Below are positions 12,943-25,390 of a stretch of DNA of 64,000 nucleotides, in pieces. The stretch is from Chinchilla lanigera. Its lineage: Eukaryota; Chordata; Mammalia; Rodentia; Chinchillidae. The stretch lies in the NCBI RefSeq assembly GCF_000276665.1, contig NW_004955460.1, forward strand, positions 3,453,146 to 3,517,145. The letters are read 5' to 3'. Made by a program: the position numbers and the translations under genes. How positions within the stretch are numbered: the stretch's first letter is position 1; each line of letters starts with the position of its first letter. The notes beneath the pieces were generated by a model, which saw nothing but the letters and a program-made list of their open reading frames with translations, made no database searches and was not told the DNA's origin.

Positions 12943-13163
12943 AAGGTAATATGATTTTGTTCCACGCACAAGATTAAAATTTATGCATAGAGGACAGACT
13001 TTGATAAGTTTTTTAGAAAAATTTTCAACTTATTTATATCTATGAAGGAATGTCTGCTACTTATAATACAAAAGGATTTGCTTAGCCCAGTTTTGATAAG
13101 TTTTTCTTTTTTATTACTGGTATGTTTCCAGTATAGGAAGATTGCATTCGTTTTGGGAATTGC

Positions 13164-13183
13164 TATATATATATATATATATA
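13164..13183. repeat. (TA)n microsatellite
   Basis: About ten TA units just left of an antisense L1 end. Confidence 0.92.
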
Positions 13184-13197
13184 ACACATTTTAAGCA

Positions 13198-13650
13198 CTT
13201 TTGATTCTCCCCCTCCCCCGCTCCCTCATCCCATATCCACTGATCCACTCTCCCTACTCCAAAAATTCTGCCTTTATTTTATTTTTTAATTCACTGGGTT
13301 CTTCCTATAAGAGAAACTATGCAATATTTAATTTTCTGTGTCTGACTTATTTCACTTAATATAATGTTCTTGAGATCCATGCATTTTCATACAAATGACT
13401 CAAATTCACTCTTCTCTCTTTCAAAGAAATATAGTGTATGTACACCACATTTTCTTCATTTTCCACTGATGGGCATCTAACCTGTTTCCACAGGTCAGTT
13501 ACTGTGGCTGTGCTGCTTTAAACATAGTTTTGTGTATATCACTATAGTATGATGTCAGTAGCTCTTTCAGAAATATACCCAGAAGATGTCTAGCTGGGTC
13601 AGATGGAATTTCAACTTCTAGTTTTTTGAGAAATTTCCATACTAATGATA
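13198..13650 (-). mobile_element. L1 3' end (antisense)
   Basis: ctgcctttattttatttttt, ttcacttaatataatgttct and cactgatgggcatctaacct are L1 3' UTR in reverse. An (AT)n tract lies just left of it. Confidence 0.78.
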
Positions 13651-13671
13651 AAAATTCTTAATAATAATATA

Positions 13672-13830
13672 ACTGTTTTTCAAGTGTAGCCCATAAACCT
13701 CTATCAGAAGCACTTGGGCCCATCACTAAACATGAATATTTGTGGGCTCCACTCACAAATCAATGTTTCTGAGGGTGGAGCTCAGGCATCTGTAGCTATA
13801 TTAAGAAATTAATGATTCTTATGTGTATGA
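13672..13830 (+). mobile_element. MER5A-like hAT-Charlie remnant
   Basis: caagtgtagcccataaacct, atcagaagcacttgggccc, tgggctccactcacaaatca and ctgagggtggagctcaggca follow the order of the MER5A consensus as I remember it. Confidence 0.7.
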
Positions 13831-13979
13831 CCTAACATTATATACAATTTCATATATCAAAGATATGTTATTTGCTTTTTACAGTGTTGTAGAGGAAGCA
13901 TGTGAGCTTCACTTTCAGATCCCATTCACTGACACATATGAAGCTATGTGATATGCACAAGATCACACAGCACAGTACA

Positions 13980-14130
13980 GGTGTTCATTTATTCACTCAA
14001 CATCCATTTACTGAGTGTGTACTAGGGCTCTGTTCTATGCATAGAGATAGAGCAGGATAGCCGAAGCAACCACCATGGTCTTTACTATGATGCACATATT
14101 CTATTGAGGCCCATTTTAGCCAGTCAGTAA
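13980..14130 (-). repeat. L2-like remnant
   Basis: cattcactcaacatccattt-type sequence (attcactcaacatccattta, gggctctgttctatgcatag) is the antisense 3' end of L2. Confidence 0.55.
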
Positions 14131-14289
14131 ATACTAAACAGGAATGAATTAGAACCAGGGACACAAACTCTTACTGCAGTGCTCTGCCACTTACCGAGTG
14201 GTCTAATCACTGTATTGTAACATAAATCAAGTAGCGTGCATAAGATGCAAATACAGTAAACATCAAGATTCATTGTACAAGCACCAAGG

Positions 14290-14475
14290 AGTGTGGCAAG
14301 AGTGCCAACTCCAGGAGTTTAACAAAATTGGCTTCAAAATCTGGCATTAGCACTTGCATACCTGGGCACTCTAAGCTTCAGTTAGAATTTGTTAACACCC
14401 ACCTGACAGGAGAAGTGTGAGGATAAAAAGAGATCCTAATATAAGTAAAACACCTATCAAGGTTTAGGTGCTCAA
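14290..14475 (+). repeat. MIR remnant
   Basis: ggcttcaaaatctggcatta, tctaagcttcagttagaatt and ggataaaaagagatcctaat follow MIR order. Confidence 0.55.
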
Positions 14476-14850
14476 AATCAGATTTTATGTCCATTAGCAA
14501 GTATGAATCTTATAAGATAACACCAAAACATAGATTAAGTGGAGTGGAGGTCAACCATCCCTAGTTTATCTTAAATCCCATCATAAAGACTACTCTTTCA
14601 TAAATTTCATTCTGTATCATACACTTTTGTATGACCCCTCATGGACAAAAATACCATTATTACTCTATTATAGGAAAATATGCATTTTAAAATTTTTTAT
14701 TTACAATGCTAACCTTTTCTCGTATCTTTGGAACATCATTCATTCCTAGGTAGAACTATATGATATCATCAGTAGGAAAAATTTACATATAATAATGTAT
14801 CTTTTTCTCATGAAACTGCTAGCATAGTAAGTCTACAAAGAATAAATTCA

Positions 14851-14941
14851 GGGGGCTGGGGATTTAGCTCAGTGGCACAGCACCTGCCTGACAAGCGCAA
14901 GGTCATGAGTTCGATTCCTGGTACCAGAAAAAAAATAAATA
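14851..14941 (+). mobile_element. ID SINE
   Basis: Body gggggctggggatttagctc to ttcctggtaccag, then an (AAAT)n tail. Target-site duplication aataaattca at 14841-14850 / 14942-14951. Confidence 0.93.
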
Positions 14942-14951
14942 AATAAATTCA

Positions 14952-17149
14952 ACCAACACTCTCTCTGTTTTCAACCTCACTTTCCCCCTGCCTTGCTGTT
15001 TCACAATAATACACTGGACTTTTTTGACTGCTCAGTCTACCAGTCTCCAGCATGTAGGCATCACACATGGCATTGTTTTCCAGTGCCACCTGAAACATCT
15101 GGTCTTCAGAGCACCTTCCCTGACTGACAGCCAAGGCCAGGCTCCACTGTATACAGTGATGTAGTGAAGCCTCCTACCAAGAGAGAATCCTGGGTTCCAG
15201 AAAGTCATTTGACAGCATGGAGTTATGCTAGCAGCTCAGATGCATAGCTGTGCCATTGGATAAAATTTCATATGCCACAAGAAATAAGTTGTCATCATGT
15301 GTGTATACTGGCTAGCTAACGGTAACAGCCAGGACTTCACAAGTGATTCCTCCTGAGCAACAACTGCCTATTATGGCATACACTGATCAGATGAGGGAAA
15401 ACAGCTTTCTTAAGGGGAATCCCAGCATTGCCTGATTCTTTTTCATCTGCTTTCTCTGTCAAACCAAGTTTTGTGCAGATTTTTAGAAATATAATAATGG
15501 TCTTAGGCACAATATTCCATAGTTAATAAAACCCTGTACTCTTATTCAGAGCAGCTTCTATTTGCATGCAATGAATATTTTCTGTTAATGTTTGTTTTTC
15601 TCATTTGGCACATTCAGGAGGGAAAGAGCGCACCTCTCCAATAGTCCGTGACTTCCTCACTTCCAAGAACATAGGAAGGAACATGCGCAATCACTATGCA
15701 CTGGGCCAAGGAATGCCTTAATTCTAAAGGCAGAGTTGTGTCCAGATGAAAGACTCGGACTTTATTTAATATATGTAGTATGTAAAACAATGTTTGGCAC
15801 CTACTGAGTGTTCAGAAAATATTATTATTTGCTTAAATAAAAATCATAAAAGTAAAGCAAGACAAGAGATAAAGGCTGCTGCTGACTGGTAAATTCTAAG
15901 GTTGAACACATGCTATATGGTTGTGCAGTCAGAACACAGTGCAATGTATCAACAAAACCACAGAAGTTCTTCATCTCAGTAGTTTTTCATTCATAACAAG
16001 TCTCAACAAATACAAGTCTCAGATGTTTTTACATATTCCAAATTGGCTCCAGTACCTTAAATGAAAGTACTCACGATAATGATATGAGAGCCTATTAGAG
16101 CAAAAAGAGATGTTCATGGTTCATGTTCCCTTTTCTCAATGGGTAGAAAGAGAACTGATACCCTGAATATTTTAAGAAAAGGCCACATACATTGTTTTTC
16201 TGTAACTTAAATAAAACAGAGGATGAAACTCAAAGACCTTGTATTTTAAGACATTAAAACCACACAACAAAGCAGAATTGTAAAAAAAAAAAAAAAAAAG
16301 AAAAAAACCTAAAAACTGGAAATAAAAAGAGTTGTGGTCTCTCTGCCTCAGTTTGCCCCAAAATCACAGCAATATATCTCGAGAATTAACCAAAGAAAGT
16401 GATTTGAGGAAGGGACATCTGTTGAAACAAGCTTTTAAGACTGCCAATCCAGTTGGTTTTGAAATATTTCAAAAGTAAATATTTTTATTTACTAGGATCT
16501 CATGTTCATTTTTTTTTTACCTTATTGTTTTCCTGATGAGTCTTCTTTTCAAGCTAACCACCCATATTTTGGCCTTCTACACACTTTTTAGGAATTTCCC
16601 AACCCTCCGGCAATGAGGAGGAATTGTTATAGAATCAACAATTCTTCTACTGTCACTCTAATATGTATGAAAAATTCAACACAACTATAATCTAAGGCTT
16701 TAAGTAACAAATTCCTAAATACACAACAATTTATAATATCTTCAGGAGAAAAAATCCCTCAGCTATGTTTATTTATCAAATGCAGGCACTCTAGCGAAAA
16801 TGGACATCCATAGTCTAGTCTGGTCAGTCATTCTATTTCACAGGAAAAAAAATTCCCAAAATCACATGAAAGTGACTAAACTCAACCAATATAACCAATA
16901 CAAAAATGTGTTCATGACTTCATCTACTGCTTATTGCTAAAAATTTTACTTTTCCATGGGGTTATTTTGAAGTTTAGAATTCAATACATTCATAATGAAC
17001 TCACTTCTGTTTTACTTTAATAAGCCATTCTCTTTCCCTGGTTTCCTTCTAAGATTAATTCAAGTTTAAACCTATGGGTTAGTAAAGAGAAAATTTTCTC
17101 TGGAACATGTAAAGAGAAATACTATGATTATTCCTAGAAGGATACCTAC
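14952..17149. other. SUGCT intron just downstream of exon D, unassigned
   Basis: No further SUGCT exon was found by reading the minus strand for the expected GDPVRPG / TDLATG segment. A 61-codon minus-strand ORF at 14949-15134 has no family resemblance. There is an A18 run at 16280. Confidence 0.55.
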
Positions 17150-17241
17150 CTCAGGCCCTGTGATGTTCATCAGACCAGAAATAGCAGCGGCAACAGAATC
17201 ATAACCAGCTCGCTGTGACATGGGACCTGTGTGACCATAAC
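17150..17241 (-). CDS. SUGCT: SUGCT coding exon D (92 nt)
   Basis: This exon finishes the Gly codon split by exon C and then encodes 30 residues, from [14 protein letters not shown] to GLMNITGPE. It matches the family motif YG.TGP.....GYD...A..SGLM..TG, which leads into the segment carrying the catalytic Asp in this family (expected in the next exon, not seen in the window). The acceptor is a long pyrimidine tract ending CTTGTTTTAG; the donor is GAG then GTAGGT, phase 0. The human protein reads YGQTGPISQRAGYD here, as I recall it. It is separated from exon C by a 39,043-bp intron (17242-56284), consistent with the very large size of this gene in mammals. No downstream exon could be found in 1-17149. 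Confidence 0.95.
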
Positions 17242-18066
17242 CTAAAACAAGAAGAGACGCAGTCAGCACCACACACTAGCACCATGTGTAATAACATGTC
17301 AAAGCCATTTGTTTCCAGAAATCTTGCTGCACTGTGTAGCTGTTAGACCTGTATGATCTCCTGAAGGAGACAGTAACAATGAATTACTATGTTCTACTCC
17401 CAAAAAGTCAACTGCTGGCCAGATCACACCAGCATAAGTGCTTCGTTTGACCTACAGAGTGTTTTGAAATGATTTTATTTACTGCCAACAATTAAAAATC
17501 AAGAGGTAACACATAAGATGGAAATGCATGGCTTTTGTTGAAAAAATCAGAAAATACATTCAAAGCTAGGCCCATCTTCTTACATGCAAAAATCCGAGTT
17601 GAATACAGCTCTCCCCCGACACAGGGCATGAACTCTCCAATTTGCTGTGCTCCCCACTACTCCTTAGCCCTCTCTGGCTCAGCATGATTCACTCTGTCAC
17701 TTACCTCCCAGGCACCAAGAGGCATCCGCTACTGTCAATCTGTACATGATAATGTACAAAGTGAGGGAAACATGGCTCCGCAGGTTCTACTTACATATTT
17801 TCTCAAGCATCAAAAAAATATATATAAATGACAAAGTTTGGACAAGAATAAAACAATTTTATCTTCTAACAATGCTTTTCAAAAGTGTTGTGTTTCTTTT
17901 TCTTTCTTTTTGAGATGAGAGGGTGAGGGGAACAGAGGCAAGAGTTAAAAGAACACGAAAGTCTTTTCTCTGGCTCTTCAGTCTTGGTACTAATAAGTAA
18001 AAAGGCTGTATCAAAAGCTACATGAAGCTATCTCCAAATCCAATTTATCAACCAAAGAGTGAATAA
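17242..18066. other. SUGCT 39-kb intron, 3' end
   Basis: It contains the exon D acceptor tract at its left edge and otherwise nothing recognised. Confidence 0.6.
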
Positions 18067-18400
18067 ATGAAGTGTTGTCCATGCCCAGCCATCAGCTCAT
18101 CCTGCCAGCCCCCACAGATGCCTGCTCCGCTCTACTCTCTGGCATCCTCCAAATCTCCACCAGATAGACTTTCCCTGATGACCCTGTATAACAAAGCACT
18201 GTCACTTCACACTTTTCATCCCTTTTACCCAATTATATTTGTCTTCATAGCCCTCATCATCAATACATGATGTTATTTATTTATTTTGTCTCCTTCCTAC
18301 TAAAATGTACGCTCTAGGAATTTCTTCTATTAGACCCATTTCTGTACTTCCATCATCTAAAACAGTGTTTAAAAACCTTTCAGTGAAAGAGTAAACAAAT
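18067..18400 (-). repeat. L2 LINE remnant (antisense)
   Basis: A reverse-complement L2 3' region: tttccctgatgaccctgtat, tatttgtcttcatagccctc and ctaaaatgtacgctctagga. The 67-residue ORF here is not a gene. Confidence 0.7.
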
Positions 18401-18599
18401 ATTGGGTGCTAAAAAAATTTTTCCAAAAGCAAATAATATATAAAATGTGACTGAATACAGAACTTAAAGTGAGTGATTAAATGATCTAATCACCCATTAA
18501 CCTACCCAGATGCATTTAGTACCAGAACAATCTTTATCAGAGATATAAAAATGTAAAACAAAATCATTGGATAAAACCATCACTTATAGAAATAGTTTA

Positions 18600-18688
18600 G
18601 TCTACTGCCATACCACCCTGAATGTGCCCGATCTCATCTGATCTCAGAAGCTAAGCAGGGTCAGGGCTGGTTAGTACTTGGAAGCGAG
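18600..18688 (+). pseudogene. 5S rRNA retropseudogene, 3'-truncated
   Basis: About the first 88 bases of 5S rRNA are recognisable: tctactgccataccaccctg, cccgatctcatctgatctc, agctaagcagggtcagggct and ggttagtacttgg. The last ~30 bases of the ~120-nt RNA are missing. C-to-T/G-to-A changes fit decay of methylated CpG. The fragment is flanked by a near-perfect direct repeat (agaaatagttta at 18588-18599, agaaatagctta at 18687-18698) with no A-tail. The internal box A, intermediate element and most of box C remain, but a functional 5S gene is unlikely. Confidence 0.9.
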
Positions 18689-19135
18689 AAATAGCTTAAA
18701 GGATATGTATTATTATTAATGCCAGAAAATGTTATAACATGTTTCTCCTTATGTTTCAGCATGGACAATGTCAAACAAAAATGGGAAGAATTTATAATAT
18801 GCCCATCAGCCAACTTCAATAATTATTTATTCAGTCAGTTTTCTTTCACTATATTTATTTTTCAATTAAAACTATTATATGGTGCTGAATTGATAAAATC
18901 TTTTTTAAAAACTCATATGTCTGGCTTCAGATAAGACAGTTTTGACTTTTAATTCAAAAAATAAAACTTGTAAAGTTTGAACTATCTCTTTTTAAATATT
19001 AGAAAAGCAAAAATGTGATATGAAGAGAAACATAAAGAAAAATACAGTAAAAGTCAACAGTTTCCAAGCAGAAATACAGAAACTGATGCCACACTTTTGA
19101 GAATGAATTTTGGGGCAACCTATATGTAGCAGGAA

Positions 19136-19435
19136 ATGGCACCACAGCCTAGGCTTCTCTTTCTTCAACACAACAGTTTCCAAACCACAGGTAGTCCAGG
19201 CATAGCACAGGCCCCGTGGAGCAGAGAAAAGCTGCCGCCAGAAGCCAGGGGCCTCCTGTGTGCTCTGGGACCACCTGCTATCTCAACCAGAAGCCAAGAG
19301 AAGGAGACAGCTTCAGTTCTCTCAGGGTTGGAAAAGTCAGTAGGTGCTACTGGCCAGAAGCCCAAATCCCTCAAAAGGGACAAACAGAGGCCCTTACCAT
19401 CAGCACAAATCTGCATGGAGTCTCCTAAATAAAAG
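19136..19435. other. GC-richer patch with overlapping ORFs, unidentified
   Basis: Clearly GC-richer than its surroundings. A 98-codon plus-strand ORF (19136-19432) and an 83-codon minus-strand ORF overlap, and neither has a recognisable domain. On the minus strand 19398-19424 is bounded by TTTATTTAG and GTAAGG, a possible 27-nt cryptic exon. It could be an old exapted repeat or retrocopy; nothing supports a gene. Confidence 0.4.
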
Positions 19436-19649
19436 GCCTACAGAAAATATGCTCAGAAAACAAACAGCTTACTAAATAAAAACTCACCATCATCACTGCC
19501 TTGTGATACAAATTCTCCTTTGTTCAGTGTACAGGGAGAAGGCACAACTATCCTAATTACTTTAAATTGCAACTTCCAAGTATTTCTATTAAAGAGATAT
19601 ATAAATAGTTACTTTCACTGCAAGCAGTAGGCACGGTGAAAAAGAGAAT

Positions 19650-19870
19650 GCAAGTTGGGATTAAAAACAATCTGGATTAAAATTATAGTTCTGCCAACTA
19701 TCAAAACTTTGACAATTTTTAAATTTCCCAGACCCTCGATGTATTTATCTTTAAAATGGAGATATCTGCATTTATCTCACAGACTTGTTCTAAGGATTTA
19801 ATTTGGTAAAACAGTGTAAGTAAAGCATGTTTCACAGAGAGCACTAACTAAATATTAATCAATAAATATG
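19650..19870 (+). repeat. MIR remnant
   Basis: attatagttctgccaactat, ctttaaaatggagatatctg and tcacagacttgttctaagga are MIR-like in order. Confidence 0.65.
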
Positions 19871-21124
19871 CATCAGTCACAACACCAGTAATATATTTGC
19901 TTACATTTTCCTAGAATATTGACACTAACAAAAAGAAAACTGCCTTAAGGTGTACTGAACTGATGAGAATAGATCTTCTAAGCAGTGAAAGTACATTAAT
20001 AGTATAAAATTAATATTGGAAACTTACACTTGTTCATCACACAAAAGAAGCCAACAGTGATAATAGTAGTATATTTTTTCTGTAAGATGAGTCAAAAATA
20101 CTACCAATACCATCAATAAATATTCATGTCAATAAATAGAGTTTTAAAACAAGGAACTGACATCAAAACAGTAGTTAGTTAAAAGTACCCTTCTGAGAAT
20201 GGGAAAAATGTATGACTTATTAAAAATTTAATAAAGAGCTGAAAAATAGATAATTGTGGGCTCCAAATAGGTTTTTTAACTTCATATTTAGTTCTACAAT
20301 ATCAAAAACAACAGTGCTCCAAATCCAAATTAAGGAGGAAAAATTTAAGCATCTTAGTTCTTTATATTGAAGTAAATGGATGAGGAAAATGAAGGAGGCT
20401 GTAAAAAAGAAGAGAGGAATACTTTGTCTATCTGTCTATCTGTCTGCCTGTCCCCTCCCCACTCTCCCTTTCTCTCTCCGTCCCTCTACTTCCTTCACCT
20501 ACATTCATTTTAAGGAGCAACCTCGCCATCTTGTGGCTTTTATGATCAATGACTGTACAGCAAAATTCTCATTTTAAGAATTGTAAGCAAAAACATGCAG
20601 GGAGGAAACTGAAGAGAAAATATTTTTATCCCTTAATATTTGTCCTGAACACCACATGCCCTGCTCTGTGAATTCCTGATATTGCTCATTTTTCTTTCTA
20701 ATTCTTCTAACTTCATGTTTTCCTTCTCTCCTTATGAGCTCTTAAAAAATAAACACTACCATTGGTGCTCTTGCTTTACATATCCCACATATCCCACAGT
20801 ACTCAGTAACCTGGCTAGTAATGGTTGCCCTTTTGGGGTCCTAAGACTCTCTGACAAACTGGCAAGAAAAGTAATTGAACAGGTGCTCCTACTCTTAAGG
20901 CCCATTCATGCACTCCTGAGCTAAGAATCAAAGTTTGGGTCTCTTAATAGGTAACCACTGCTTGTATCTATCTGCTCTGTGCCAGAGCACCAGAAAATCA
21001 CCACAGCTCTCCTGACAGAGATCAGCTCAGGGATACCTCCGAGACTTCCAAGCAACCAAGGGTTTCAAGATCGAGCTTTTTTGCATGCTAATAACAAAAA
21101 CAAGAGAACAAAATAAAGCATCTC
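19871..21124. other. SUGCT intron, unassigned
   Basis: No recognisable gene. A pyrimidine-rich stretch with TCTA/TCTG repeats lies at 20427-20480. Confidence 0.5.
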
Positions 21125-21810
21125 ACCTGGACACTTTCATTAGCCTCCTGTTTCTAGTCTCCCTATCTAAGTCTTCCCTTTTGTGAACACAATTATCCTT
21201 TAAAAAATGTAAATCAGGGTGCACTATTTTCCTTTCAAAGCTTTCTAGGGACTTTTTGAGTTATCTAGAGCAAATCCAGACTCCCTATCCAGGCTAAGAG
21301 AACCCTAGCTAAGTTGATCACTGCCAGATCTCTGGCCTCTGCCCTTCAATTTTCTCACTGCATATAGCCTTTTTTTTTTTTTTTCCAGACAGGGTCTTGC
21401 TAAATTACTAAATTTTACCCAAGGTGGGCTTGAACTTGCAATCTCCCTCCTGCCTCTGCCCCCCAGAATTCTGAGATTACAGGCATGTTACCACTACACT
21501 GGCTGATTTGGTGGCCTTCTTAAGGTTTTCTGAATACCTTCAGTTCATTCCCACCTTCCAGTCTTTGCACTACCTAGAGTGTTTCTCCCTCGAATATCTA
21601 CATGGCTATCTGTTACTGATGATGTGATCTTAAGTATAACCTTCTAAGGGAGACTTTCCTCAACTACCCAATAAAAGCAGACTCTCCTAGAATAGAAGCA
21701 TCATGAAGACTGCAATGCAGGTGTCTAATCTCTATGATATCTTCACCACCTAGAATAATGCCTGCCAGTGTCTTAACAAGTATGTTTTCAGTAAATGAAT
21801 GGATGTAAAT
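21125..21810 (-). repeat. L2 LINE remnant (antisense), split by B1
   Basis: caaatccagactccctatcc, tccagtctttgcactaccta and acctagaataatgcctgcca are L2 in reverse. The B1 at 21370-21506 interrupts it. Confidence 0.7.
21370..21506 (-). mobile_element. B1 SINE (antisense)
   Basis: T-tract then cagacagggtcttgctaaat to agattacaggcatgttacca, the reverse complement of a B1/Alu-like monomer. It splits an antisense L2. Confidence 0.88.
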
Positions 21811-22111
21811 TAGTAACCTTCAGAAATAGGAATAACATATGACAACTAACTACAAGGAAAAGATAAATCTTTACTTCCTCCAGTAATACCTGATATAACC
21901 TGCTGGGGGCAGAGGGCAGAGTGGAAAGGTTGAAGCAACAAAATTTCTGAGGTTTAACTGCTGACATTACCTAATAGCGCACATTTGCCCCCTCTTCTCA
22001 TTCTCAGTGTTCTCACTAAAAAAAGCAAATCCATCATGGCTCCAAACAAGATATTTGCAGCTTCTATTCTAGAATAATAATAACAATTATGAAGTTATTG
22101 CATATTAGGTA

Positions 22112-22525
22112 CTGTCTTACTCATTTTCTCATTGCTGAGACAAAATACCCAACACCCAAAATTAAAAAAGGTTTATTCAACTCAGAGTGTGTAGAGATTT
22201 CAGTCTATAATATATCTGCTGGTTCCAAGGTGGGATGGCACATGGCAAAGGGGCAATAGTTTATGGTGGCAGAAGACAGCAAAAGCAATGAGAGAGAGAG
22301 AGAGAGAAAGAGAGGAAGAAAGAGAGAGAGAGGGAAAGAGGGAGAGAGAGAAGAGAACAAGCCTCTTCCTGTCCCTTATATAGGATGAAGGCTACCCTCC
22401 CTAGGGCAGGTGTAGCACTCACACCCTTAATCCCAGCACTGGACCATGAATTAATCACAAACTCCAGATTCACTGCCTCTGAAAAGCATGTACCCCATGA
22501 CTACCTGACAAAAACCCTAATAGGC
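22112..22525 (+). repeat. Old interspersed element with (GA)n tract, inserted in a MIR
   Basis: cattgctgagacaaaatacc starts a block that includes ttatggtggcagaagacagc, the (GA)n run 22288-22357 and tccagattcactgcctctga. It resembles the element at 57925-58600 and splits an antisense MIR, with short flanks taggtactgt / taggcactat. Family not assigned. Confidence 0.55.
22288..22357. repeat. (GA)n microsatellite, interrupted
   Basis: GA repeats with AAAG and GGAAG interruptions inside the old element 22112-22525. Confidence 0.93.
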
Positions 22526-23044
22526 ACTATTACATTTTTCTTAAAAGTTAGATCACTTAATTCACACAACAGAATATCCTAGATACCATTATTCTTTTTT
22601 TACAACCATAAAAACTAAGACTTAGAAGTTCAAATCACCTACCTAAGTTCACATAGGAAGTAGCAGAGCTGTGATTTGAAGCCAAGTCTGGGTTCTTATA
22701 TATAAAGATGTTTATGTGTGTGCAGGTATTGACATCTCCCCACAAAAGCCCAACATACCCCAAGCTAAACCTAAACAGAACCTATCATCCCACCTCAGTC
22801 ACATTCACATGCCACCAATAAAAACTGTCCCTTCTCCTGCATTCATTGTTTCTCTGAACAAAAACATCACCCAAATATTTGCATGATCCACAAACATAAA
22901 CGTCAGCCTGATCTTCTTTTGCTTCTTGTCCAAATCAAACTGATCAATCAGTTCTTGATTACTGAATCTGCCAAATGTCTTTGAAATCCATTTAAATGTT
23001 TACATTCTTTAATAGCTTACTTACTGCTCCCCCAACCTCCATTA

Positions 23045-23330
23045 ACTTTTAACATGACTCAAAGGCCTTTTGAATATGTAATTCTGATCAGGCCATTTCT
23101 CTATTAAAATTCTTATTAAATTGTCTACATGATAAAAATAAAAGTAAAAATTCAGCATGACATACTGAATGCTTTGTGATCTAGTTCCTATCCACTCGGT
23201 ATATATCTCCTGCCACATCTCCAAAATAATACATCCCGCTGTTCTCCAATAAGAGAGGCCACGTAGTTCCTCTGGGCTCTGATCTGATCTTACTTGAGAC
23301 TGCCCTCTCCACTCTTTAGTAAAGAGCTTG
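23045..23330 (-). repeat. L2 LINE remnant (antisense)
   Basis: gatcaggccatttctctatt, gaatgctttgtgatctagtt and cctgccacatctccaaaata match the antisense L2 ORF/3' region. Confidence 0.62.
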
Positions 23331-24056
23331 CTATAAGGTATAGACCTAGTCAGTGACAAGCTTTTAAGGACAAGAAAGAAGGAGGTTTCTAAAAGAACTA
23401 AGACCTATGCTGATAATAAATTTTAAAAACAAAATAAGGCTGTTTGAAGTGAATACTATGGTTACTAGCTAGATAGCTCACATACTAATATTCTGTCAGC
23501 TACAGAAATTCAAACAATTTATCATTTACCTGAAAGAACAGAAGACATAATTCAAGGTCTATATAAATATCTAGACTTTGTTTCTTCATGTTTTTGGTGT
23601 GAAGTATGTTTCTGGATTAAAATGATAGTATATAAACTCAGTGCAATTTTTAAGATGTATATTTTTTGTCCATTAAAAAGGACTAGAAGTAAAAACTAAC
23701 ATAGCAGCAATGAGTATTCCTAGTATGTGAACTGTGGTCTCTATAGTACTTTCCACTAAAAGGAACTAAGCAGCCTTCAGGAAATAGAATCTGATTCCTG
23801 TACAGGGCAGGAAATATACATATTGTCCTGGAATATCTTTTTTTATTTTATGAAAAAATAAAATAAAAATTTGTAACAAAATAGTAGGAAAATAACAATA
23901 GTTAATACACTGTGTAGCACTATCTTCAAAGTAGTTATTCAAGGTACAATACATAAACCAAAAAGATTCTCACAAAAAAATAAACACACAACACAAAACT
24001 TTCTTTTCAATAAACTAAGATAAACTAGTAGTATAAATGAAACAAATTAGCCTACA
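23331..24056. other. SUGCT intron, unassigned
   Basis: AT-rich, no feature recognised. Confidence 0.5.
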
Positions 24057-24920
24057 CAGTAAAACCTGGGATTCTAACTTGTTCTGAGTGCTCCACAAAA
24101 CAAATATTTCAAACAAATTTTAACTTGATAAACAAGTGATGTCTTGCAATACAAGTAGTACATGATGCCCAGTGTCACATGATCACCTAAGCCAATGGGG
24201 TCTCTCTCTCTCTCTCTCTGTGTCTCTCTCTCTTTGCCTCTCTCTGTGTCTCTCTGTCTCTCTGTCTCCATCTCTCTGTCTCTCTCTCTGTCTCTCTCTC
24301 TTTCTAGGTTTGTGGGTGATCATCTCCCAACAGCAAGTGTAGCTCTTGTCTGCAGAAGAGGAGGAGCAAAGGTAAAGGAATCCCTCACTTCAAACAAGAT
24401 TAGTATGATGTGTAAAATGTGGGAAACAATGTAAAATTTTGTATAACACCATCACCCAAATAAGGCTGTAGTACTGTGAGCAATGAATCTGTTTAATGAC
24501 AATACAATGCTACATTTCCATGAAATCCTCAAATGGAAGCAAAAGCAAGTGTCATTGGATATGTTCAAGTTAAAGCAGAATGAAAAGAAAACGGCTGCAT
24601 TGAGCCAATAGATAGTAGCGATTCCATTAGTGATAGTGACAGTCATCCTGCACAATAGTTCTCCTCTCTCTTGCCTCCCTCAGACCAGCCACGAAGGTTT
24701 GCAAAGGTAAGTGCATGTTAATTTGTTTATTTTTCTTTATATTTTGTATTTTCTTTATTATTTCGAACTATATCATAGTATTATAATCATCTTATATGAA
24801 CATTTTTAATCATCCAAGTTCCCATTATTATTTATGGCAAAATATGCTTTGACATACAAGTACTTTGGATTACAAGCATGGTTCTGCAAGGAATTATGCT
24901 TTTAAATCAAGATTTTAGTG
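24057..24920. mobile_element. Non-autonomous Tigger/pogo-like DNA transposon
   Basis: The left end cagtaaaacctgggattcta is an imperfect inverted copy of the right end (reverse complement cactaaaatcttgatttaaa), with TA at or near both flanks. The right arm (gctttgacatacaagtactt, ggattacaagcatggttctg) resembles the pogo/Tigger class I know from mammals. A (CT)n block fills 24200-24305. No transposase is seen. Confidence 0.6.
24199..24305. repeat. (CT)n-rich microsatellite
   Basis: CT units mixed with TGTCTC, about 105 bp, inside the Tigger-like element. Confidence 0.94.
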
Positions 24921-25390
24921 TAATAGATAGTATTGTAGAACAAACAAAATCAGCCACAAATTGAGCATGAGAGAACTAGATACTGAAGGTTCATGATACT
25001 CTTCTATCTAAATTTAATATTTTTCTTAATAAAATATTTAACAGTATTAAATCTAAAATAATATATAGACTGCTGAGAAGATGGCTAAGTGGTGAACAGC
25101 AGAGAAACAGCCTGAGATTTGGTGTCCAGATGCTGGAATATAGCAAGATGAGGAAGAGAAAGGAAGGAAGTGGGTACGCAGGACACAGCAAACATCTGAA
25201 GCCAGAAATGAGGCCTACAGGGAGAGAAAAGAGAGAGACCTTAATGCTGAAGAAGGAGGTGGCAAGCAGGATTTCTCCCTGAGCAGTGGCTCACTGCGTG
25301 GCAGGGACAGCTCAAACCTACAGACCCATGGTGACTACTGGAGACTTCAGAGCCCTCCACAGAGAAATGAACCAATAGAATGGAGCATTG

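Larger units (their letters stand above)
22060..22690 (-). repeat. MIR remnant (antisense), split by old element
   Basis: cattgcatattaggtactg-type left part (to 22111) and ttcacacaacagaatatcct, cctaagttcacataggaagt, agagctgtgatttgaagcca right part (22526-22690) form one MIR, interrupted at 22112-22525. Confidence 0.65.

Noticed and set aside
1..17149. Next SUGCT exon (expected GDPVRPG and TDLATG motifs)
   Set aside because: Looked for on the minus strand and not found; presumably outside the window.
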